This document shows positions 1-9,640 of a stretch of DNA of 64,000 bases, piece by piece (within the stretch, counting starts at the first letter, position 1; every line of letters starts with the position of its first letter). The translations under genes and the position numbers were made by a program. The DNA comes from Aegilops tauschii subsp. strangulata (lineage: Eukaryota; Streptophyta; Magnoliopsida; Poales; Poaceae). Location: contig NC_053037.3 of the NCBI RefSeq assembly GCF_002575655.3, positions 567,712,880-567,776,879 on the forward strand, written 5' to 3'. Under the pieces are notes generated by a model, which did not search any database, had not been told where the DNA came from, and saw nothing but the letters and a program-made list of their open reading frames with translations.

Positions 1-1087
1 TGGGTGAGAGCCAAACTGCCACGAGACCGATGAGCGACTTCAATACAAAGGAAGAAGTGAAGCTGTCCCAAATCCTTAATTGCAAAATCACGACCAAGTG
101 CAGTCACAAGAGCATCAGCAGCCATCGGGGAGGAGCTTACCAGAACAATATCATCCACGTACACAAGGAGGTACATGGTCACACTCGGCCGCTGAAACAA
201 GAACAGTGAAGTATCAGCCGTCGAAGGAATGAATCCACGAGTGCGTAGTGCTGAAGCCAGGCGAGCATGCCAGGCACGAGGCGCCTGCTTCAGTCCATAT
301 ATAGCCTTCGTCAGACGACGGAGGTGATAAGGCTGAGTGTGATCGACAAATCCAGGTGGCTGCCTCATGTAAACCTCTTCTTCAAGTAATCCGTGAAGAA
401 AAGCGTTCTGCACGTGAAGCTGACGGAGAGACCATCCGCGAGAAACTGCCAAGAGACAGAAGAAGTCGAATAGTGGTAGGCTTGACAACTGGGCTGAATG
501 TATCCTCGTAGTCCAGTCCCTGATGCTGTTTAAATCCCTTAGCCACGAGACGCGCTTTGTAGTGCTCAATGGAACCATCTGCATGTTTCTTCACCTTGAA
601 AACCCACTTCGAAGCAATGATGTTGACGCGAGACGGAGGGGGAACAAGTGTCCAAGTCTTATTCTAGATAAGAGCTTGATATTCTTGTTCCATGGCAGCC
701 CTCCAGTGTGGAATACTCACAGCGGCTCGATAATTGCGTGGTTCGACGGTTGGATCGTCCACAGCATGAGCCAGACAAGCAGCAAGATATGTGACCGTGC
801 CATCGGTGCGCTCCTTGGGACGAACGATGCCACTGCGGCTGCGTGTGTGTGGACGCCGCAGAGCAGCGAACACCGGGGCCGGTGGGACGTCCGGAGCAAG
901 CGAGGCCGGTCCAGGGGACGCCGGTGAAGAAGGACCGGGTGACGGCGGACCGGGCGATGGCGGACCGGGGGACAGCGGGCCGGGCGACGTAGCCCCCGAC
1001 GTCCTGTGAGTCATTGCAGACCCGGGCGAAGTAGGCGGCAGGGACGCCCGCGCAGATGGCGGGGGCGACGACGGAGGGAAGGCCATG
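1..1087 (-). pseudogene. copia reverse transcriptase, truncated by window edge
   Basis: A Ser-Pro-Gly-Pro repeat linker (about 905-990) joins integrase to RT. RT motifs follow in order: HWRAAMEQEYQAL, then an in-frame TAG at 662-664 directly before NKTWTLV, then [31 protein letters not shown] and the catalytic YVDD (about 151-163). Frame changes occur near 400-450. The RNase H part is off the window. The product would copy element RNA into DNA; this copy cannot be translated intact. Confidence 0.85.
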
Positions 1088-2354
1088 CGAGGAGGCGGCG
1101 ACGTAGGCTACTCAGAGGAGGCCGGAGCTAGTAGCCAACACAGGCTCTGGCCCAGTCGCAGTTGGAGACGAGGCTCCCGGGGCCGGGTCGAGGGCGAGAG
1201 GCGGTGCATGCACATGCACCGACCGATCGACATGCGCCGCGGGCGACGTAGTGGGTCCGTCAGGGAGGAGTTCCAGGCGAGCTCCACGTCCAGTTCCTGC
1301 ACCATGATTAGGTAACAACACAGGCGAATATGCAACATCTTCAAATTGGCCAGGCATAAGAGGAGATGAATGCATAGATGGTGTTGTGATGGATGACTGA
1401 GGCATGGCAGAAAAAGGGAAGACGTTCTCATCAAAAACAACATCCCGAGATATGTAGACTCGATTGGTTGGGACATGGAGACAGTTGTAGCCTTTATGGA
1501 GAGAACTATACCCCAAGAACACACACTTTTTGAAGCGAAACTCAAGTTTGCGATCATTATAAGGACGAAGATGAGGCCAGCAGGCACACCCGAACACCTT
1601 GAAAAAGGTATAATCAGGAGTTTCATTCAAGAGAAGCTCAATAGGAGATTTCATATTAAGAACACGCGTAGGTAATCTGTTAATGAGAAAACACGTGGTG
1701 GCAAAAGCATCACTCCAGAAACGAAAAGGTACAGAAGCATGAGAAAGAAGTGTGAGGCCGGTCTCAACTATATGGCGATGTTTGCGCTCAACAGCGCCAT
1801 TCTGCTGATGTGTATGTGGGCATGATAAACGATGAGAGATCCCAAGCTTATTAAAGAAAGTGTTGAGGTTGCGATATTCGCGCCCCCCCCCCCCCCCAAT
1901 CTGACTGAACATGGATACTTTTATGCTTGAGTAGACGTTCAACATGCAATTGAAACTGAATGAATATAGCAAACACATCAGATTTGCGCTTAAGAAGATA
2001 AAGCCATGTGAAGCGACTATAGGCATCAATAAAATTGACATAGTAGTTGTGACCACTAACAGATGTTTGTGCTGGACCCCACACATCAAAAAACACAATT
2101 TCAAGAGGATTCTTTACTTCTCTAGTAGATGAAACAAAAGGTAGCTGATGACTTTTGCCTTGTTGACATGCATCACACACGGACATCTCTTTATTGCTAG
2201 ACTCTAATGGCAGCTCATGGCGGTGGAGTATGTAGCAAACAATGGGTGTGGCGGGGTGACCAAAGCGAGAGTGCCACTGGGAAGGCGACACACGAACACC
2301 ATTGAAGACGCACGGGGAGGATGGCTCCTCCAAATGGTACAAGCCTTGGCTCAA
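1088..2354 (-). pseudogene. copia integrase (frameshifted)
   Basis: The GAG-pre-integrase zinc-binding region is near 2150-2290 (motifs FGHP, LHRHEL and CDAC give H, H, C, C). It is followed by the catalytic core with FFDVWGP (first Asp), QSDWGG (second Asp) and NGAVERKH (Glu). The reading frame changes at a run of 15 G (minus strand) inside the codons for the second conserved Asp-Trp-Gly-Gly, so the domain is not continuous. The integrase C-terminal GKLEFR-like region (KLEFRFKKCVFLGY) is present near 1530-1600. The protein would insert element cDNA into the host genome. Confidence 0.85.
1883..1897 (+). repeat. Mononucleotide run (C)15
   Basis: Fifteen consecutive C on the plus strand, read as G in the element's direction. 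It lies exactly where the integrase motif Ser-Asp-Trp-Gly-Gly is encoded (normally TGG GGG GG). The expansion changes the reading frame. Length could also be affected by sequencing or assembly error. Confidence 0.95.
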
Positions 2355-4077
2355 CCGGCCACTAAGCAGAACGTCCGGGTTGCTCGGTCCTTAACAAAAA
2401 GATGAAAAGGGTGAAATTCACATAGGACATGATTATCAAGGGTGAGCTTAGGGACAGATGAAAGATTACGAGTCATCGAGGGTACCCGTAAAAAATTACG
2501 AAGATGGAGCTGCCTAGAGGGATGACTAGTCAAAAGAGATGCTTGGCCAATGTGAGAGATGGGCATACCTACACCATTGGCGGTGTGAACCTGATCGTGT
2601 CCATAGTAGGGCTGGTAGGTGGAGAGTTTGTTCAGCTCGTTCATCATGTGATCTGTGGCGCCGGTGTCCATGTACCAGGCTGGATCAACAGGGTAGGATG
2701 GTGTGTATCCCTGCTCGACGCGCGGGTCCTTGCCTTTGGCGGTGATGTGGGCAGCTGGGGCGGCAGCGATGTGGGCAGCCGGGGCGGCGGCGGGAGGACC
2801 AAAGTCTGCCATGGAAAACCGGCGCTCGTTGCCCTTGCCGTCGTTGCCGATGCCAAGGAAGCTCCTCTGAAAGCGGTGGTGACACTTGGAGGCGACATGG
2901 CGTTCACGACCACACAGCTGGCACACCACCCTAGTGTTAGGGCCCCCACCTAGGGTCGATGCAGGGGACGGGATGACCTTGCCAGGTGATGAGGCAGGGG
3001 GGTGCTGACCGCGAGAAGCCCAGAAGACCGCCGGCTGGGCGGTGATGGTGGCGGAGGAGCGACGAGCCTCGACGCGTTGCTCGGTGAAGAGCAGGCGTGA
3101 GTAGAGCTCGTGAGGAGGCATCGCTGGCTTGGCGTTGCGAACGGCCTCGATGAGATTGTCGTACTCAGCGTCGAGGCCTTTGATGACGAAGTCGGCGAAC
3201 TCCTCGTCGCTAAGCGGCCGACCAATAGAGGTGAGCGTGTCCGCCAGCACCTTCATCTTGTTGAAGTAGGCCGTGGCGGAGGAGTCCAACTTCTTAATGT
3301 CCGCGAGCTCGCTGCGAAGGGCCATCGAACGGGATGTAGAGACCTGGGCAAAGGTGTGCTCCAGGGTTGTCCAAGCGTCCATGGAGGTGGCGGCGAAGAG
3401 ACAGAGGCCGGTGACCCCGTCGCCGAGGGAACCCTGGATGGCAGAGAGGATCGCCTGGTCCTGCTGCACCCACATACGGTGTTCCGGGTTGATGGTCGGG
3501 CCGTGGACGGTAGGGATGACTTGCGGAGGACACGGTAGCGAACCGTCAACAAACCCTAGGAGAGACCAGCTGCGTAGCAGCGGTAGGACCTTGGCGGGCC
3601 AGAACAAGTAGTTATCCGGCGTGAGTCGGATGGCGATCAAGTTGTCGAAGTGGAACGGTCCGGTGGGCGTGATGGCGCCAGCAGCAGGGACGGTGGACGG
3701 CGGAGCCGCGACAGGAGCCACAGCCGCGACCGATGCCGTGGGTGGCGCCGCGGGCAGGGACGGGATCGCGGCCGCAGGCAGAGTCGCAAGCGAGGCCGCG
3801 GGTGGCACCGCGGGCGGAACCTCCCCCGAGGTCGCCGGGAGGACGACAAGTGTCGAGGAAGAGGCCGCGGGTGGCGCCGCGGGCAGGATCGCCGTCATGG
3901 CGGCGGAGGTTGCAGGCGACGGCGGCGAGATTGGAGCTGAGAACATGGAGCCCACAACGGTGGTGCCGAAGAACTGGGGCACCGACGGAGCCAGGGGCGA
4001 GGTGGTAGGTTGAGGAGGGCGGCAAGCGACGCGGGGATGGACCCGGAGCTGGCGGCGCCCGAAGCGGATGCGGTCAT
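2351..4077 (-). pseudogene. copia gag and protease (frameshifted)
   Basis: The likely start is the ATG at 4077, 77 bp inside the primer-binding site. The N-terminal part shifts frame before about 3982, after which a 543-codon frame stays open to 2351. That frame has an Ala/Pro-rich N-terminus, a UBN2-type copia gag domain, a CCHC zinc knuckle (C-x2-C-x4-H-x4-C, about 2881-2929) and the aspartic protease motif MDTGATDH (about 2642-2679). Gag would package element RNA and the protease would cut the polyprotein. A stop at 2351-2353 separates it from integrase. The Ala-rich region contains repeated Pro/Ala triplets. Confidence 0.85.
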
Positions 4078-4153
4078 GGCGCCGCCGGCGGCGGCCCTAG
4101 GGTTTAAGGTTTTTGGCACGGCGGCGGCGGGTGGGGTGTAGGACCTAGGTTAG

Positions 4154-4164
4154 ACTCGATACCA
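4154..4164 (-). other. Primer-binding site (initiator tRNA-Met type)
   Basis: Minus-strand TGGTATCGAGT abuts the LTR end with no spacer. It matches the TGGTATC start of the initiator-methionine tRNA site used by most plant copia elements, with divergence after base 7. Confidence 0.75.
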
Positions 4165-4298
4165 TGTAAACGTAGGTTTTGGGGGAACTGACTCAACCCT
4201 TTATGGGGTGGCCTATCACATATATATAATGATGACATACAAGTTCTATACCAATATGGTATGGATTACACAGTAGAGCTACAATACGAAGTCTAACA
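4165..4298 (-). repeat. 5' LTR (134 bp) of the copia element
   Basis: Read on the minus strand the segment starts TGTTAGACTTCG and ends TTTACA, the TG...CA termini expected of an LTR. It is followed immediately by a TGGTATC primer-binding site and preceded by LINE coding sequence. At 134 bp it is very short for a copia LTR. The matching 3' LTR is outside the window, so the boundaries rest on termini and context only. Confidence 0.8.
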
Positions 4299-7206
4299 AA
4301 CACCTCTTCCTTGGACCCATGAGACGCTTCACCTCGGAAATTACCATGGCGTACTGAGGCCGATCTTGGTCTCGGGCATTGATCATCTGTACTGCTTGCA
4401 GACTGTCACTCTCGACGATGATCGGCAGTTCCGTCCATTAGTGAGCAAGGGCTAGGCCTTCCATGCAACCGGCGAGCTCCGCGTGCAAGGGGTCCGGACA
4501 CGACCACAAGGACCTACACGCAGAGAAGAGAATGGCCCCATCATGGCCACGTAACACCATACCTGAACCTGCACTCCCGTCCTCATGTGAGTATGAGCCA
4601 TCAACGTTGAGTTTAGCCCATCCGGCCAGTGGAGGGCTCCATCTGCGTACATTTTTCACACCAGCGTCCACATGTGATATAGGCTGCTCCGCTCCTTCCT
4701 GTTGTACCACTATCTTCCCTTTGTCCCAGTTCCCTGACGGAAATTGCTGGATACCCAACAGTGAGGTAACGTAGCTCTGTAGGAACCTATGAGAAACTTC
4801 CAAGGGCGGCGCCGGCTTCTGATGTTGGATTTCGTTGCGCACGAACCAACGCCTCCAGAACAGCATAAGAACTCGGAGCCGGACCCCTCGTTACAGTCCG
4901 CAATGAGGTTCAGGAACCACTCTGGTCCAGTGTTGCGGACTGCTTCGATGTCTGGGATTCTCCATACTTGCGCCATGGCTTGCCATATATCCACCGCTCT
5001 CGGACACCTACAAAACACATGGAATGTGTCCTCACGCTCGAAACCACACAGCGGGCATATATCAGTTAATTCCATATGGCGATCAACTTTATTAGCCCAT
5101 GTCGCTAGAGAATTCGTAGCCATCCGAAAACACGCACCTTTGGAGGAACAGGGCACCTCTATAATAATGCCCAGACGACACGTCGCCCATCCGGTGCCCT
5201 GCTCGCTCCGACTGAAGAGGGACACATCTTGTCCTCGAGCGCCAGCCGGTACATGCTGCATACAGTAAAGACGCATGTACGTTCAGGCCCCCATGCGAGG
5301 AAGTCATCGCCAAGCCGTGGGGAGGCCTTAATCTTCATGATCTCTTGGACGTCAACAGGCAAGAAGAATTGGCGTAGTAGGTTCCCCGCCATGCCCCATG
5401 TTCATTAAGGAGCTCACTGACTCTGCGAAGTCGGCATCGCCCTTGCTGCTAGATGGGTGGCCGACCTGTAGGATGCAGTATCCATGAGTCTCGCCATATT
5501 CTGACTGAATGCCCGTTTCCTATTCGCCATACAAGGCCTTTTTTTAACAGCTCCAGGCCATGCACTATGGATTGCGAAGTTTGTGATGCATTGGTTGAAA
5601 ATACTGTGTCCTCTAGACGACCATTTGGGAAATAGCGTGCCCTCAAAATTCGTGCACACAAGGTCGCAGGATTCACCAATATACGCCATGCTTGTCTCGT
5701 CAGCATAGCTTGGTTGAACATTCGGAAATCCTTGAACCCCATACCACCACATGATTTAGGTTTCAGAAGATAATCCCACGCCTTACAGTGCGTCTTCCGC
5801 TTCCCTCTATAAGCGCCCCACCAGTAACTCTGAATCATGCGTGAGAGATCATCACAAGTGCTTCTCGGGAGCTTGAAAATACTCATAAGGAAGGTCGGAA
5901 GAGCTTGCGCAATTGCCTTGATGAGCACCTCCCTTCCAGCTTGGGACATCAGCTCCCCCCACTGAATGATTCTCTTAGTTAGTTGCTGCTGGAAGTTTTG
6001 CAATTTTCCTCTAGAAAGGCGACCACTTGGGGTCGGAAAGCCCAAATACTTCTCCTCAAAGCTAGCATTTACCACCTCCAAAGTGTGCATCACGTCCTGT
6101 TTATTGGCCTCGGAGCATGTTGGGCCAAATAAAATTGAGCACTTGTTTGGGTTAATAAACTGGCCAGTAGCTCTAGCATACCTTCCTAGTGCTAATTTCA
6201 CTTGGTTCGCTTCAGCCTCATTAGCACGGAAGAACCTCGCTGACCAGTGTCGCTGAAAGAACCTCGCTGGAAACCCATCCGGTCCCGGCGCCTTCAAGGG
6301 CCCTATTTGGAACATGGCGTTGGAGATCTCCTCCTCTGTGAACTCCTTACACAGCTCAACATTCATATCCAAAGAGACCTTAGGTTGGGTCAGCTGTAGC
6401 ACGTCTCCTGGATCAAGAAGTGGGTCAGCTGTAAATAAATTCTGGAAATAATTATTAACCATTTGCAGCATCAAGTGCTGTTCAGTATGGACAATTCCCT
6501 GCTCATTTGTCAGACCCTTGATCCTGTTTTTCCTAGCCCTCTAAACAGCTTTACGATGGAACATTTTAGTGTTCCGATCACCTTCTTTAAGCCATTCAAT
6601 TCTCGACCTCTGGAGCCAGATCATCTCCTCCTTATAGAGTAATTCGTTCATTTTGTCCCTCTCCATTCTTATCTCTCTCTGGTCTGCATTCATATTGGTT
6701 AACTCCTCTAACCGGGAGCGAGATTTTTCCAATTCTCGTGTAACATTACCAAACGTTTTATTGCTAGTATGCAGATCAGCCATTACAGTAGCTAGAGCCT
6801 TCCGAACATCACTCAAGTTTCTTTTCGTACCTTTGCTTGTCCAGGAATTAGCAATGATGGCCTCCAACGCCGGCGATCTTTCCCACATCAGTTCGTATCT
6901 CCGACCATTAGGAGGCCTCCGGTCTTGTTCCAGTGAGCACTTGAGAAGAAGAGGGCAATGGTCCGACACCGGCGAGACCAAATGAGACATGAAGGTGTGT
7001 ACAAACATGTCCCTCCATTCGTTGGAGGCCACCGCTCTGTCCAAACGCACTTGGACATTTGCTCGGCCGGCCGCTCCGCCTGTTATCATATGTGAACAGA
7101 TGACCTGAAAACCAAGATCAGTGAGACCACAAGCTTCTAATGAATCCCGAAAATTCAACATCTGCCGGTAAGCACATATGTCGCGATTGGGCGAGGCAGA
7201 GTACAC
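4299..7206 (-). pseudogene. LINE ORF2: endonuclease end, RT, zf-RVT, RNase H
   Basis: 6541-7206 carries the endonuclease C-terminus with the SDHCPLLL motif and the linker ending in RSRIEWLKEGDRNTKMFH. A stop at 6541-6543 replaces a conserved Trp. 5449-6474 holds the RT start (EEISNAMFQIGPLKAPGPDG) and then jumps directly to the post-catalytic FFRANEAEAN and FINPNKCS regions. About 200 residues including the catalytic Asp-Asp motif are missing. zf-RVT follows near 5000-5080 (C-P-L-C, H-V-F-C-R-C), with frame changes around it. 4438-4866 encodes an RNase H-like domain (LNVDGSYSHEDGSAG). Its frame continues past a stop at 4438-4440 (TAA where Gln is expected) to 4299, where the copia element cuts it. 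Confidence 0.85.
6231..6269 (-). other. Deletion scar with 12-bp repeated filler in LINE RT
   Basis: The 12-mer agaacctcgctg occurs at 6231-6242 and again at 6258-6269. The two copies flank the point where RT sequence jumps from before the catalytic core to after it. The encoded residues repeat as ARFF...ARFF. A copied filler at a deletion junction is a known outcome of end-joining repair in plants. Confidence 0.7.
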
Positions 7207-7650
7207 TGAAGTCTCAGTCCATTTCCATTTTCAATGAATTTAACAGATTTAATCAGCAGGCAAGGTAACTGACTCAATCCCTATATAACAAACAAAATAA
7301 GGGATAACTGACTGAAATAATCCGGCAAAAAAAGAAGATGACTGAAATAGTAACTGGATGAATCTGCTCGAGATTGGGTGGTGCTGTGCTGCTAGTCTTG
7401 CGTACGTTTTCCAAAGTGCCCTACAGGTCCGGAAACTCCGGCAGGACACAGGGCCTCACGTCGCCCACGCACAAGGGGCACGTCGTCTTGTTGCAGAACC
7501 ACGTGGAAATGGACCGGCGGTGGAACGCGTGCTTGCAGTGAGGCAGCTCCACGGCGGGCTCTCCCTCCAGGCTATCCAGGCAGATCGGGCAGTCGTCGTC
7601 CGTCTCGATGCCATCGCTGCCCGGCTCCCTCTCATTGCAGGCCATTAGGA

Positions 7651-7832
7651 GAGTAAATTGCACAAAACCACCGCTTTAAAAGCTAGATTTGCGAAAAACA
7701 TTATAATTTTCTTTTTTGCAGAAAACACCACGTCTATTGTAATCTTTTTGCAAAAAACACTGATTGGCGGATCGGGCTGAGTTAAGTGAGTTTATGACAA
7801 ATGGGGCCCGCCAGTCAGGCTGACGTGGCACC
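7651..7832 (+). repeat. Left terminal inverted repeat of the MULE
   Basis: Begins gagtaaattgcacaaaacca and matches the reverse complement of the right end through tcaggctgacgtggcac, with scattered substitutions and small indels. Confidence 0.88.
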
Positions 7833-8308
7833 AATTTCTCATACCGTTACATGAAAACGTTTGCTGGACATGAGGCCCGCTTCTCAGCCTAGCAAGCCTC
7901 TCTTGGGCATTTCATCGAACAATTTGCGTGCGTTCATAGGCCGGCGGACAAAGGCCGCCGTCGCAAGGCTCAGCCAGGCGACGAAGGTCAAGGACGGTGG
8001 CGCCGGGATGCGGTGGCCATGCTCAAGGATGGCACTGGCGGCATGGCGGCAGCGAGGCACGGCGGGCGCGGCAGCAGCGAGGCGCGACAGGAGCGGGCAT
8101 GCGCGGCCGCAGCGAGGCGCGGCGAGCAGCGTGCACGGCAGCAGCGGGAGCGGCGCGCGGTGGACGCGGCGAGCAGCAGCGGCTCTGGACGTATTGGTCC
8201 AACGACAGGAGGTTGACGAGCATCAGTTTTTTTCTTTTTTGTTTCAATGACAGGTGGACCCCACGGGGCCACACATGATGATAGCCAACGTCGCGGTTAC
8301 TTATGATG

Positions 8309-8491
8309 TGCCACGTCAGCCTGACTGGCGGGTCTCATTTGTTATAAACTCACTTAACTGAGCCTGATTCACCTATCAGTGTTTTTTGTAAAAAGATTAC
8401 AGTAGACATATGATGTTTTTTGCAAAAAAAATGTATTATAATGTTTTTCACAAACCTAACCTTTAAAGTGATGGTTTTGTGTAATTTACTC
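8309..8491 (-). repeat. Right terminal inverted repeat of the MULE
   Basis: Reverse complement begins gagtaaattacacaaaacca. It pairs with 7651-7832 over about 180 bp, including gttaagtgagtttat and cccgccagtcaggctgacg. Confidence 0.88.
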
Positions 8492-9056
8492 CCATCAGAA
8501 GGGCCTTATTGTCGTATATGATCCGGAGGTGCACCTTCATCGCGAAGCAGAAGGTGAAGCCGTCGTTGGCGTCGTCGCCGCGCGCCACGCGGACGATCTG
8601 CCGCACGATGTCTGCGGGCACGACGGAGTCCCACTCGCCATCGGCGAGGTGGAGCGACCGGAGCTGCGGCAGCTCCGCCAGCATACAGCGGACGGCCCCT
8701 CGGCAGGCGCTGTCGCTCTGGAGCGCAGAGAGGTCGCCGACGGGGAACGTCGTGGTGGAACCGTTGCCGGCCCCGATGTACTTCTCCCGGAGCACGTCCG
8801 GGCGCTGGCCGCTCCTGCGGAACTCCAGCGACTGCTTCACGTTGCACGTCACGCGCATCGCAAACCGGTAGCCGGCTTCGGCCAGCGCGGGCTCCTCAGA
8901 GAAACAGATCATGGTCGGCTCAAGCCGACGCTTCACTCTTGCCCCCGCGGCGGCGGCGGCGGCGTGCATCGACATCGACGTTTGCTGGCAAACACGGATC
9001 TGGAGGGCAAAGCTGCAGATGTTTGCGAATGTGGTATTGGTAATTGGGCCGGCGGT

Positions 9057-9072
9057 GGCGCTATATGTAGCC
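9057..9072 (-). promoter_or_regulatory. Putative TATA region of RING gene 1
   Basis: Minus-strand GGCTACATATAGCGCC lies about 85 bp upstream of the ATG at 8975. The paralogue has GACTACAAATAGCGCC at the equivalent place (14885-14900), so the element is conserved between the two copies. Confidence 0.5.
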
Positions 9073-9175
9073 AACGGTTGGGCGGCGTGTGCGCGCGTAG
9101 GGTGCCACCCCGCTGGAACCATTCTTTGGTAGTAAATGAAACCAAACCAAAGCTGTCGCGGTTTCACACTGATCG

Positions 9176-9640
9176 GCTACTCTCACCCCAATGGGCAATG
9201 CTGTCGGGCCAGCTTCACCTCAAGCACAAATAATTTGGCCTGCCATTTGCGCGGCCCATTAGCAATATTATAAAAATTGTAATATTTTTAGTATTTGCTC
9301 TAATAAAGGACATACAAGAAATGACAAGACAAGAGAAAAGGGTTAATCAAACTCATGGTTTTGTTCATATAGCTTGTCAGATTGGTTCATTTATACTTAA
9401 AAATTTATCTGTGTTGCTAGTGAAAAATGTTTTGGAAAATAAAAAATAAGATAAAAGTATCTGGGGTATATGTCATACTATTTCTCATTCTAATTTAAAA
9501 TTGTATGTGCATGCTGAATAAGGTGTACACAGTTGTGATGTGTCAAAACAAATCATGCAATTTTTGAAAAGTTGTTCCAACATGGGAAAAGTGGGATACA
9601 TGGGGCGATGTGATTCTACTAGATCTGTTCTCCGCAGGGA
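9176..9640. other. AT-rich intergenic DNA, no gene seen
   Basis: Low-complexity AT-rich sequence with stops in all frames. I see no domain, repeat unit or element terminus here. Confidence 0.6.

Larger units (their letters stand above)
1..4298 (-). mobile_element. Ty1/copia LTR retrotransposon, short LTR, 3' end outside window
   Basis: On the minus strand the order is LTR (4298-4165), primer-binding site, gag, protease, integrase, reverse transcriptase. Integrase before RT is the Ty1/copia order. RT runs off the window at base 1, so RNase H and the 3' LTR are not seen. The coding region is broken by stops, frameshifts and a poly-G tract, so the copy is defective. It inserted into the RNase H domain of a LINE, whose reading resumes directly at 4299. 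Bases 4299-4303 (aacac) would be one copy of the target duplication; the other copy lies off the window. Confidence 0.9.
4299..7230 (-). mobile_element. LINE (non-LTR retrotransposon), 5'-truncated and interrupted
   Basis: Minus-strand fragments follow plant L1 order: end of endonuclease, RT with N-terminal linker, zinc-binding zf-RVT domain, RNase H. The 5' side stops near 7206-7240, where sequence related to the 3' flank of RING gene 1 begins. This is typical 5' truncation. The 3' side is cut at 4299 by the copia insertion, so the tail and poly(A) are not in the window. Multiple stops and an internal deletion in RT make it dead. Confidence 0.85.
7651..8491. mobile_element. Non-autonomous Mutator-like element (MULE), Pack-MULE candidate
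   Basis: 841 bp bounded by long terminal inverted repeats (7651-7832 and 8309-8491, about 180 bp each) starting GAGTAAATT. Flanks are ccattagga (7642-7650) and ccatcagaa (8492-8500), a 9-bp duplication with two mismatches, the size typical of Mutator. The insertion lies inside the coding sequence of RING gene 1, just before the RING finger. No transposase is encoded. The interior (about 7860-8225) is very GC-rich, unlike the AT-rich repeats, and resembles the captured host DNA seen in Pack-MULEs, but I do not recognise a source gene. Confidence 0.88.
7421..8975 (-). pseudogene. RING-H2 protein gene 1, split by a Mutator-like insertion
   Basis: The likely start is ATG at 8975, chosen because the paralogue at 14814 starts at the same point of the alignment; the stop is TAG at 7423-7421. 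Removing the 841-bp insertion and one 9-bp target copy leaves 705 bp, the same length as the paralogue. The N-terminal 180 residues are unrecognised but conserved between the two genes (LSALQSDSACR, MLAELPQLRSL, RQIVRVARGD). The C-terminus is a RING-H2 finger (CPICLDSLEGE ... CKHAFHRR ... CPLC) of the type found in E3 ubiquitin ligases. The Cys expected after HAFHRR is Ser, so one zinc ligand is lost as well. It lies in the same orientation as gene 2, about 5 kb away, consistent with tandem duplication. Confidence 0.85.

Noticed and set aside
3253..4013. Several long plus-strand frames opposite copia gag
   Set aside because: They are antisense to a clear gag with zinc knuckle and arise from GC-rich codons.
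8976..9167. Upstream extension of RING gene 1 to 9167
   Set aside because: The paralogue aligns only from 8975, and the extension covers the putative TATA region.
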